In this document: piece by piece, positions 37,401 through 43,607 of the stretch
Position numbering within the stretch: position 1 is the stretch's first letter
How the letters are laid out: each line of letters opens with the position of its first letter
NCBI GenBank assembly: GCA_023261545.1
Contig: JAHFOS010000002.1
Location: forward strand, 1 to 43,607
Direction of reading: 5' to 3'
DNA from: a bacterium
Lineage (GTDB): Bacteria; Planctomycetota; JADGBV01
Length of the DNA stretch: 43,607 nucleotides
The notes under the pieces: generated by a model
Told to the model about the DNA's origin: nothing
Database searches by the model: none
The model's input: the letters and a program-made list of their open reading frames with translations, nothing else
Made by a program: the position numbers and the translations under genes

Positions 37401-37466
37401 CGCCCTCAACAAGTTTACCGATGACATCATCATCCCCATTAAACAAAGTGATAATAAAGATTTCAT
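34458..37466 (-). CDS. Secreted glycoside hydrolase family 2 enzyme
   Basis: The product has 1002 residues from the ATG at 37466 (GAGGTG 6 bases upstream); an in-frame GTG at 37475 is less likely. Signal peptide residues ~1-22. A sugar-binding sandwich (~28-210: PLDGEWDLAYK, TWVWLNGQCLG, GIPRSVYLKL) is followed by an immunoglobulin-like domain and a barrel. In the barrel, LNGRLVMLRGVLDHYGY and GFNYIRFHTHVP match the GH2 start. VVIYCGGNEE (Asn424-Glu425) supplies the acid/base Glu, and Glu533 or Glu535 in RPCFEHEID is the likely nucleophile. A GATase-like region and a C-terminal extension follow. GH2 covers beta-galactosidases, glucuronidases and mannosidases; the sequence does not show which. 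It starts 10 bases after the upstream glycosidase gene. Confidence 0.85.
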   Translation of the reverse strand: MKSLLSLCLMGMMMSSVNLLRADDVPQIIPLDGEWDLAYKPQMDGKDAPVLPPADWYQVKMPVPGYIDDHLDQFFKTSLYWNTAVFNLHWLHTVDANRLDYPPAKELSQLSGFFFYKKSLRIPAPAQDRMVTLHIGAARIDTWVWLNGQCLGHFLGGQAAPIAVPLDTGFKYDQENEVVIGVSNAYSKRFGCDSRGQGHEAGIPRSVYLKLAGRARIADQFIYPSQDLRKLSWNVELAGKPTAATLEYLIRRPSDGVVLGNGTVPVRDAKVQWDSETFGMEPWSDHTPNLYDVQLTLKAEGQTLDRVNQTFGLRRLERDGIALRLNGRLVMLRGVLDHYGYSVTVHPPSDVESYRNIIRRVQSLGFNYIRFHTHVPCAEYLQAASELGMMIQVEPYGHITDEEWLNIVRHCRKYPSVVIYCGGNEEIVDDKRIEGLRIWARMLHEQAPGTLFSPMSGLVGVTYSLDRVGGLKLFGDSLASEPLHYSPARLKALAEFSDVFEPFFWAHLSYTSFRGNWRVLNERLPIFERPCFEHEIDTKGNYINLDLENRYEGFPGKPYEYTVTREKLKKAGLLHKAPIYYRNSCYWLAMARKHCMEMARKSKYINGYDYHTLTDINWNQSGLITGILDEFYDIKPGESAEEIRYYNGESVLLLDDTSGGPVGANSDWASALVVSGNNDRNLTAGEAFEHDVMASLYGSKPLAKGEVSWYIADDRQNILQRGSFEVKDILNGTVTALGPVKFIVPEVAHPVKVDLHVRLASDNYQLYNRWKYWFFPKQEAPGIEAGADAAVLSKYANRYKGLKPLAQAQGNLRIVSDLSSDTIDFCNQGGRVILLGSKPFPTVRASWQISWTGLDNLATVISDHVLLRDFPHEGYLDWQFYTMYEGQTVRFIGDLEPLFDPIIEVASGYKNVVKQSSLFELGIGKGKLLVCALSLNLDDSAAIYLLDRMLVYGQGDAFQPHQATDKETLLKALNIKVKPESEQPIGGGGQGRDPNVDLYNRK

Positions 37467-37476
37467 TGCACGCACC

Positions 37477-40092
37477 TCATCTCTTGATCTGAACCGCGCT
37501 ATTGGCCTCGACAGCGGACAGAGACGACCCCAGCTCGTTATTTCTTTTCACCAGCGCCTCCAGCTTGCTTTCGTCGCGGCCCAACACAATGATGGAATAT
37601 ATTTCCACGTCCGGAACCTTGATGGTCATTTCGCTTCCGGAATATTCTATGGGAAGGATCTCCGCCCTATCATCAGGGGACATCACGGCCGCCTGCCAGC
37701 CTTTTTCATATCCCTGTAGTTTCAGCTCAGCGTTATGCAGCCGAATCGGACTTGTTTTCAGAGGACTGGCTGCGGGCTTTTCTGAATCTATGACCATGGT
37801 GTAACTGCCTGCCTGAATCCCCTTGAAGTCAGGAGAAAGGTCCTGACTCCATTCGCCCGTATTACCGGAAGCCTTGTAGCCAGACCAGTAACGGCCGCTC
37901 GGATCGATGTACAAGGCGAACCTGCCCTTGCCAGCCGCCTTGGGTCTGAGGACGACCTGGTTGATCGCCTTCAGGGTCTTTCCCGACAGATCCACCTCTA
38001 TCCAACATGGCAGGGTGACAGGGAACCCTTCGTGGCGGTAGAAATTGCTCAATTTATCCGCCGTGAGGGTCGTCACCGGCTCGCCATTCAGAACTACTTC
38101 CAGGGCGAATCCGTCGTTAGGAGCCGGCGCTGAAATGGGATTCGCCCCTGGTTTCAACGGCTCCGGAAGTGCCTTTCCGAAGATATACAGTTTCTGCTTT
38201 GCCAAGGCATCGTGGTTGGAGGCCACGAACTCCCAGGCCGCGCTCTGCGACGGATCTTGCAACAGGCATACCGGGTTCATGGAATAGTTGTAGTTCACGA
38301 TGTGGTAGCTCTCCATGTCTTGCTCAGGGTGCCTGAGCGCGTTGATCATGAAATCCGTCGGAGCAGCGCCTTTAATCACCAGCCGCTGCTGGAATCCTCC
38401 GTCGCCGACTTCGGAAAGCATGGCGACAATTTCTTCTGGGCGCATCTTGTCGCCGTTGTCCTCCATCAGCCGCAGGCCGCGGTCCTTGGATTCAGCCTTG
38501 GCGATGAGGTCCCTGGCGGTCTTGTTTTCAACCTCTTTCGTGGTCCAGTCCCGGCTGCCGAAATCCTTGGAGATGATCAGGCTCCCCTCTTGCTCATGGA
38601 AAAGCGCCAGATTCGCTATTTGCTCCTCCGTGACGCAGCTAAAGGCGGGAGCGATGATGGTGCTGAAATGGTCGCGCAGCTTGGGCGTCAGGTTTTCCTC
38701 ACTGATGACCTCCACGGGCAGGCCCGCGCCCATGAGGCGCTTCATGAGCTGGTTCGAGGCGTCATAAATTGTTACGCCGTTGTAGCCTGGCCTGCCGAGC
38801 AAACAGGAACGAAAACTGAATAAGATGGCGATGCGACCACCCGGCTGGGCATGGTGATAGAGGCTCTGGTTCGACGCGTTGAACTGGTTGTATTGTTTGA
38901 CCAGCGAGGAGTATTCGTCATCTTCGGTCTCCACCCCATACGGGACGAAATCGCCCTGGGTTGCCAGGCCTTCCGCCATCGCCATCCTGGTAAAATCCGG
39001 CGTGACTTCGGGCATGGAAAAAGGCGACAAGTCGGTTGGCGGCGTGTTGTAGCCTATGCCGATGACCGGACGCCCCCTTCCAGCCGCCAAGGCCACCTTG
39101 TAGAGTGGAGCGAGCCTTTCCCAGGGAGCATGACGGTATATCCGTTCCAAGGGGATGCAGTCGGCCTCGCCTTCTGAAAAGTAATTGAATTGGCAACCCA
39201 TGGTGGGAACTCCGAACTTATGGCACAAGTCCGTCATGCTCTTATCGAAGTTGAAGCAGATTCTTTCTGGAAATTCCTTCATAGCAACGCCTTCGGCCAT
39301 ACCGTGAGCTTTGCGCTCTTCCAGGAACTTCTCAAAATCTTTTTTGCAGACATCGCAATAACATAGCGAGATGGGTCCCGCATTGTCAATATACATGGCC
39401 CTGGTCAGACCATGGTTCGCTCCGCGATCCGGAAGCCTGGCGTAGAGGGGATCCTCCGCAACGGCGCCATTGCCTGATAACATATAAGTCACCCATCTAT
39501 CGTAATGTTTTTGCCAAATCGGATTGTTGCGGCAACCGACCATGCGATGGGCGTTGCCGCCCCGGTCATTGGGGTTGTTATAGACCACCAGTTTGGAGCC
39601 GTCCTTTTTCAGGATCACCGAGTGTTCGAGGATTGGGAAGTTCTTGAACAGGTTGATGTAAAACGGGTTCATGCGAGGAGATATCTTCAACAAACTATCG
39701 TCCGAGAAACAATCCGTGGGGCTGATATACTCCATGGAGTGGACGCCCTCTCTAAGCAGGCGTTCCGTCATCTGGGCCCACTCGGCATCCTCCGGCTTGG
39801 TGAAATTTACGTATGTCACCTGGCGACGGCAAACATTGAACCCCATGGCATCCATATTGTCAAACGATGACAATACGAATCGTATATTTCCCCGTTGATA
39901 CCACTCGGGCAGGTAGTCATGGTTGAGCCATAGCTTGTTATCTTTATCTTCAGGCTCGACGGGAACCACGATGGGCGGCCTTGCCATGCCATCCTGTGTT
40001 TGTTTTTCCAGTTTTTCAACCTCCGCGGCTCCCAGGGGAAACAGGGACGACACCAACGCTCCGACTAGAAATCGTATTTTTATATGGCTCAC
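37477..40092 (-). CDS. Secreted putative glycosidase of the CxC..C (GHL6-like) type, second paralogue
   Basis: The product has 871 residues from the GTG at 40092. AAAGGTG lies 6 bases upstream, and this start gives a clean signal peptide (SHIKIRFLVGALVSSLFPLG). Starting at the more upstream ATG (40167) would hide the signal peptide and overlap the previous gene. It shares with 15242-18184 the blocks LPEW..RG..RF, SPTDCF.DD, YNNP.DRGGNA.R.VGCRNNP.W, IDNAGPISLCYCDVCKKDF, AAGRGRPV and TPDFTRMA.AEG.ATQG. A GATase-like region (VEVISEENLTPKLRDHFSTI, GSLIISKDFGSRDW) and a beta-rich C-terminus follow. It lacks the discoidin-like end of the paralogue. Conserved Asp and Glu in the barrel are candidate catalytic residues. 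It follows a GH106-like gene at 62 bases and precedes the GH2 gene. Confidence 0.8.
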   Translation of the reverse strand: MSHIKIRFLVGALVSSLFPLGAAEVEKLEKQTQDGMARPPIVVPVEPEDKDNKLWLNHDYLPEWYQRGNIRFVLSSFDNMDAMGFNVCRRQVTYVNFTKPEDAEWAQMTERLLREGVHSMEYISPTDCFSDDSLLKISPRMNPFYINLFKNFPILEHSVILKKDGSKLVVYNNPNDRGGNAHRMVGCRNNPIWQKHYDRWVTYMLSGNGAVAEDPLYARLPDRGANHGLTRAMYIDNAGPISLCYCDVCKKDFEKFLEERKAHGMAEGVAMKEFPERICFNFDKSMTDLCHKFGVPTMGCQFNYFSEGEADCIPLERIYRHAPWERLAPLYKVALAAGRGRPVIGIGYNTPPTDLSPFSMPEVTPDFTRMAMAEGLATQGDFVPYGVETEDDEYSSLVKQYNQFNASNQSLYHHAQPGGRIAILFSFRSCLLGRPGYNGVTIYDASNQLMKRLMGAGLPVEVISEENLTPKLRDHFSTIIAPAFSCVTEEQIANLALFHEQEGSLIISKDFGSRDWTTKEVENKTARDLIAKAESKDRGLRLMEDNGDKMRPEEIVAMLSEVGDGGFQQRLVIKGAAPTDFMINALRHPEQDMESYHIVNYNYSMNPVCLLQDPSQSAAWEFVASNHDALAKQKLYIFGKALPEPLKPGANPISAPAPNDGFALEVVLNGEPVTTLTADKLSNFYRHEGFPVTLPCWIEVDLSGKTLKAINQVVLRPKAAGKGRFALYIDPSGRYWSGYKASGNTGEWSQDLSPDFKGIQAGSYTMVIDSEKPAASPLKTSPIRLHNAELKLQGYEKGWQAAVMSPDDRAEILPIEYSGSEMTIKVPDVEIYSIIVLGRDESKLEALVKRNNELGSSLSAVEANSAVQIKR

Positions 40093-40154
40093 GACTTGCA
40101 CCTTTCGACACAGCGGTCGCTGCACAAACTCCGCCATCAGAGATCGCAGGACCA

Positions 40155-43100
40155 TCACTCCAACCACACCTGTCCCAGCAAACCGCTGGCGGCCCGCGCG
40201 CCTATCTTTCCACTGTAATAGCGCCTCAACAGGTTGCCCAGGCTGTTCGACACCTTGAGGGTGATCTCGTTGGCGCCGGCGCGCAGCGCTGCGGCGACGT
40301 CGAAGATGTAGGGTTTCCAGGCGCGCACGCCGCAGGCATGGCCGTTGACTTCCGCCTCCACCACCGCAAAGGCGTTCTCCACCACGAGCCGCGTCAGGCT
40401 TGCGGCGCGACTCAAATCCACGCGCTGGCGATAGCTGCCCGTGCCGGCAAAGTCAGGGTAGCCCTGCTCGGTCCATGAGCCGAGGCCGATTTGCGCCGGG
40501 CTTTCAATGAGTTTTTTCTTCCCGCGCGCGACTCCGAAAGTCCCGCCGAGAACGACGGGGCCGGTGTAGCGATGCTCGAAAACCACCCTGCGCGCGGGCG
40601 CGAACCAGGGAGAGGTCCGCACACGCAGACAAAAATGGTTCACCCCGGGTCGGGAAAGCCGGGCGATGGCGAAACTGCGGTTGTTCTGATCCCAGAGGGT
40701 GCAAGGGCGGGAAGGGCCCACCCGCTTGCCGTTCACGTAGAGTTCCTCGAAAAGCTCATCGTCGGCGATGAGACAAAGATCCTTCACGGGCGCCGCCAGG
40801 TTATATGCGCCCAGCAGCCAGTAGTGGGCTGATTCCGCGGGGGAGAAAGACATGGCGTATTTTTCTTCTACCACCGGCATCCAGGCCGCGCCCTCACCGG
40901 TGGGGGGCAATTCGCGGAACCACCTGTCTTTCCTGCCCCTGTCCAAGGGGTCCTGGCGGATCCACAGCGGGGGCAGGAAATGGTTCATCGGCGTCACGGA
41001 GAAATCCCAAGTGTTGGCGAGGACCTTGCAATGGCGGCTCTTTTTTGCCCAGGTGGCCAGGGCGCTGATCGGCCGGGCGTTCGCTGATTTCTCTGGTGCC
41101 AGGCGGACGATGCAGGATTGCTCCTCACCCAGGGTGATTCGCAACGCGCTGCTCCCGTTTTCGTGGCGCACCTCGGGGGTATAAGTGCCGCCGCCGTCCA
41201 CGTCCAGGATTTCGCTGACGCCGCCGAAGCTATGGCGGAGCACCAGCTCTTTGTTCCCGGGTGTCTGGTTGCCCAGCAGGAGCAGGCGCTCCTGGCCGAC
41301 CCGGCGCAAGCAGGTCACCACATCGCGGTGATGCTGGCCCGCAAGCTCGTAGCTCCGGCCCTCCGGCCCAACCACGAGATCCACGATCTTTCTTGAAAAG
41401 ACGGACTTCTCCCGGGCGCTGGTGAACCCGAGGTGCTCGAAGCCGTGTTGCGCTTCACAGGGGCGGGCTTCGCCCCGCTGGGACTCGGACGGCAGTACCC
41501 ACCGCGGCCCGTCGCCCGCCACGATGACCCTCCCGCCCCCGCGCACTAGTGCCGCGAGCTTGTCCCGCACCTTTTCATCCATGGCCCGCATCTGGGGCAG
41601 GATGATGACCCGGAAGGCCGCGTGTGGCACCACGAGCCTTCCTTCCCGGACCTCGCCTTTCGCGAGGATTTCCTCGAAGAGGATCTCGAAGTCAATGTGC
41701 TCCCGCAGCAGGCTGTCGCTCACGGCGTCCATCACCCCCACCAGCTTGTCCTCCGGGGGAACTTCTTTGCGCTGGTCCATGGGCGTCATGGCGAAATGGG
41801 CGGTGGTCGGATAAACCACGGCCACCTCCGTCTCGATGTGCCCCGTGGCGGCGAAGAGGGAGACGCGGGCGCAGTATTCGTTGTAGAGCCGGTAATGCTG
41901 CCACCACGGCTGGGTGAAATGCTTGCCGCTGATGGCCCTTTTGCGGAAGTCCGTGATGGTATAGATGAGCGAGTTGTCGTTGATAAGGCTCACGCCCATG
42001 GCCGCCAGCCAGTCGCCCACGACTTTCTGTTCCGCCATGGAACAGTTCCAATTGCGGACGCCGCAGGCTTCGCACATGACCCGCTTGGCTCCGGAGTAGC
42101 GCGCCGTACTGGAGGCGCGTTTGGCCGTGAGGATGAGCCCCGCCATTCCCAACCCCTTGAAGTCGTACCAGCGGCAGTCGTCGAAACGGAATGAAGTGGG
42201 CTTGCCCAGCAGATCGATGCCCGGCACCTGCATCCATTTCAGCGAGTCGTGAATATCGCCGTTGCAGGCGAGCTGCTCCTGCTGGTAGCGCAGCTCCTCA
42301 TAGACGAAATGCCCGGTGCTGAGCACCTTGCGCCGACCGCACCAGTCGGCGATCTGCTTGCTGAAATTGCGGCTGAAAAGGTCCGACACCAGACGCCAGT
42401 AGTCGCGGCGCGTGCGCAAGTATCCCGGATCTTCAAAAAAAAGATGGGGCAGGCGCGAAACCAGGTCGTAGCCGTATCGCTTCTTGAAGTCCCCGAAGAG
42501 GCGCGGTGTCCAGGGCAGGGACGTGCTGGTCTTGGGGTGCGAGTAGGGCTCGTCGAAGAAGAAGCCTTTGAGGGTCGCGCCAAAGTGACTCCGGAATCTG
42601 CGCCAGTACTCCTCGTGGATGTAATCCATCCATTGCCCCACCGCCGCGCGGCTGAGCAGGTCCACCGCCCCCTTCTGATCCCAGTTCCAGGCCGTTCCCG
42701 TGCTGTTCAGCATCACCGCTTCGAAGGGAACTCTCTCGATCAACAGCACTTCGCCGTCCTCGCCGGTGGTGTTTTTCCATTCTCCGGTGAACGCCGCCAG
42801 CTCCTTGAGCAGGGGACGCCGGAGACCGTCAGCACCACGGAACTCGGCGAAAACTTTCTGCGCCACGACGTCATGGGCGAAGTCCGCTCCAGCGGCCACC
42901 TTGGCGATGTGGAAGTTCATGTTCCAGGCACGGCACTCGGGGTGGTCGCGCAGCACCCAGCCACCGGCGCTGCCGCTCGGCCAGTTCAAATCGTCGTAGA
43001 TCCAGATCTTCATGCCGAGCTTGCGGGCGGTCACCAGGGTGTAGTCCACCATGTCCCACCAGCTTTCCTTGAGGAAGACGGGGTGCTCCAACCCGTAAAG

Positions 43101-43241
43101 GGCGAAGATGAAAAGTTCATAAATGCCCTTGTCCCGCATCTCGACGAGCTGGCGGCGCATCTCGACTTTCTCCATCTTGCCCGTCCAGGCCCACCACGGC
43201 ACGGGATGAAATTCATGGGGGGGCTGGGCAAAGTCTTTCAT
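40155..43241 (-). CDS. GH106-like hydrolase (putative alpha-L-rhamnosidase), second paralogue
   Basis: The product has 1028 residues from the ATG at 43241, which has TTGGAG 9 bases upstream; an in-frame ATG at 43301 would overlap the aminotransferase and lacks a ribosome site. No signal peptide is present, so a cytoplasmic enzyme is likely. The barrel has FHPVPWWAWTGKM, IWIYDDLNWPSGSAGGWVL, LKGFFFDEPYSH, LSTGHFVYEEL, GDIHDSLKWMQVPGIDLLG and VMCEACGVRNW, equivalent block by block to the paralogue at 18181-21312. A GATase-like section follows (DFEILFEEILAKGEVREGRL, LAALVRGGGRVIVAGDG). The C-terminal binding sandwich has SYRQRVDLSR, AEVNGHACGVRAWKPYIFDV and GLLGQVWLE. Relationship to GH106 is from recognition of these blocks. 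Assignment to alpha-L-rhamnosidase is an inference supported by the rhamnose genes nearby. Confidence 0.75.
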   Translation of the reverse strand: MKDFAQPPHEFHPVPWWAWTGKMEKVEMRRQLVEMRDKGIYELFIFALYGLEHPVFLKESWWDMVDYTLVTARKLGMKIWIYDDLNWPSGSAGGWVLRDHPECRAWNMNFHIAKVAAGADFAHDVVAQKVFAEFRGADGLRRPLLKELAAFTGEWKNTTGEDGEVLLIERVPFEAVMLNSTGTAWNWDQKGAVDLLSRAAVGQWMDYIHEEYWRRFRSHFGATLKGFFFDEPYSHPKTSTSLPWTPRLFGDFKKRYGYDLVSRLPHLFFEDPGYLRTRRDYWRLVSDLFSRNFSKQIADWCGRRKVLSTGHFVYEELRYQQEQLACNGDIHDSLKWMQVPGIDLLGKPTSFRFDDCRWYDFKGLGMAGLILTAKRASSTARYSGAKRVMCEACGVRNWNCSMAEQKVVGDWLAAMGVSLINDNSLIYTITDFRKRAISGKHFTQPWWQHYRLYNEYCARVSLFAATGHIETEVAVVYPTTAHFAMTPMDQRKEVPPEDKLVGVMDAVSDSLLREHIDFEILFEEILAKGEVREGRLVVPHAAFRVIILPQMRAMDEKVRDKLAALVRGGGRVIVAGDGPRWVLPSESQRGEARPCEAQHGFEHLGFTSAREKSVFSRKIVDLVVGPEGRSYELAGQHHRDVVTCLRRVGQERLLLLGNQTPGNKELVLRHSFGGVSEILDVDGGGTYTPEVRHENGSSALRITLGEEQSCIVRLAPEKSANARPISALATWAKKSRHCKVLANTWDFSVTPMNHFLPPLWIRQDPLDRGRKDRWFRELPPTGEGAAWMPVVEEKYAMSFSPAESAHYWLLGAYNLAAPVKDLCLIADDELFEELYVNGKRVGPSRPCTLWDQNNRSFAIARLSRPGVNHFCLRVRTSPWFAPARRVVFEHRYTGPVVLGGTFGVARGKKKLIESPAQIGLGSWTEQGYPDFAGTGSYRQRVDLSRAASLTRLVVENAFAVVEAEVNGHACGVRAWKPYIFDVAAALRAGANEITLKVSNSLGNLLRRYYSGKIGARAASGLLGQVWLE

Positions 43242-43284
43242 TTGCAGGTTCTCCAAATATTGATTAAAATCCCGAGCGTTATAG

Positions 43285-43607
43285 CTATTTCCGCAATACA
43301 TCCCGGAGGCAGAGGGCGAATTTCTCCAGGATCTCCGAGCATTCCGCCCGGTTCACGATGAGGGGCGGCTTCACCTTGAGGACGTTCTTGCGCACCCCGC
43401 CGAGCCCGAAAATGATGCCGCGTTTTAGACCGGCGTCGCGGATGGCCACCGTCTCTTCCTCGATGGGGGTTTTCGAAACGGGGTCCCGCACCAGCTCCAC
43501 GCCGATGTGGAGCCCGGCCTGGCGCACCTCGCCGATCTCGGGAAACTCTCGCATCATCCCCCGCAGGCCCTCGCCCAGCAGCGCCCCCATTTGCCGGCAG
43601 TTCTCCA
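43285..43607 (-). CDS. Class III aminotransferase, C-terminal fragment (runs off right edge)
   Basis: Only the last 107 residues are in the window; the frame is open to base 43607, so the N-terminus and PLP lysine lie outside. The visible part (IGEVRQAGLHIGVELVRDPV, then KRGIIFGLGGVRKNVLKVKP and PPLIVNRAE) matches the small C-terminal domain of class III PLP aminotransferases such as the 4-aminobutyrate or alanine-glyoxylate type. The gene ends 43 bases before the GH106-like start. No terminator is seen between them, so it may be in the same transcript. Its link to sugar metabolism is unclear. Confidence 0.8.
   Translation of the reverse strand, partial: ENCRQMGALLGEGLRGMMREFPEIGEVRQAGLHIGVELVRDPVSKTPIEEETVAIRDAGLKRGIIFGLGGVRKNVLKVKPPLIVNRAECSEILEKFALCLRDVLRK

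Noticed and set aside
15242-43241. Bacterial microcompartment-type fucose/rhamnose locus
   Set aside because: No shell protein, aldehyde dehydrogenase or lactaldehyde reductase gene is seen; only isomerase, kinase and aldolase are shared with such loci.

Overview
The window is about 43.6 kb of GC-rich DNA in which every supported gene lies on the minus strand, so it reads right to left. Several traits point to a member of the PVC group (Verrucomicrobiota, Kiritimatiellota, Lentisphaerota or Planctomycetota): very large secreted glycosidase-like proteins, three LamG-fold surface proteins, a prepilin with an H-X9-D-type tail, an L-arabinose/L-fucose-type isomerase beside a rhamnulokinase, and a GPH-type sugar symporter without TonB/SusCD genes. 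This placement is inferred from gene content only; no rRNA or marker gene is present.

Layout in the order of transcription. Right block (43607 to 30417): the end of a class III aminotransferase, a GH106-like hydrolase, a secreted CxC..C-type putative glycosidase, a GH2 enzyme, a small LamG protein, a sugar symporter and a rhamnulose-1-phosphate aldolase of the RhaE type that lacks the usual C-terminal dehydrogenase half. Middle block (30351 to 15242): a DeoR regulator with its own sigma70-like promoter and paired operator-like repeats, then a LacI/cre-type palindrome. After these come a DUF6259-like hydrolase, an isomerase, a rhamnulokinase, a tandem amidohydrolase, a second GH106-like enzyme and a second CxC..C glycosidase, nearly all joined by 4-11 base overlaps. 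Left block (15229 to 1): a LamG protein with tail-fibre-like repeats, a type IV prepilin-like protein, two ABC exporter half-units, an HlyD-like adaptor, a 1450-residue putative glycosidase, a secreted protein with two tandem copies of a 149-residue domain, another LamG protein and a truncated secreted protein that runs off the left edge.

Together the genes suggest a locus for attacking deoxyhexose-containing (probably rhamnose-containing) polysaccharide. Secreted and cell-associated hydrolases would release the sugar, and the symporter would import it. Isomerase, kinase and aldolase would convert it to dihydroxyacetone phosphate and lactaldehyde, with DeoR sensing an intermediate. No lactaldehyde dehydrogenase or reductase and no microcompartment shell gene is in view. 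The [GH106-like, CxC..C glycosidase] pair occurs twice in the same order. The left block couples LamG surface proteins and a pilin-like protein to a dual ABC exporter plus adaptor, a combination I do not recognise as a described system. No gene-free stretch exceeds 300 bases. The largest (2660-2946) holds a REP-like palindrome, and no clear intrinsic terminator was seen anywhere.
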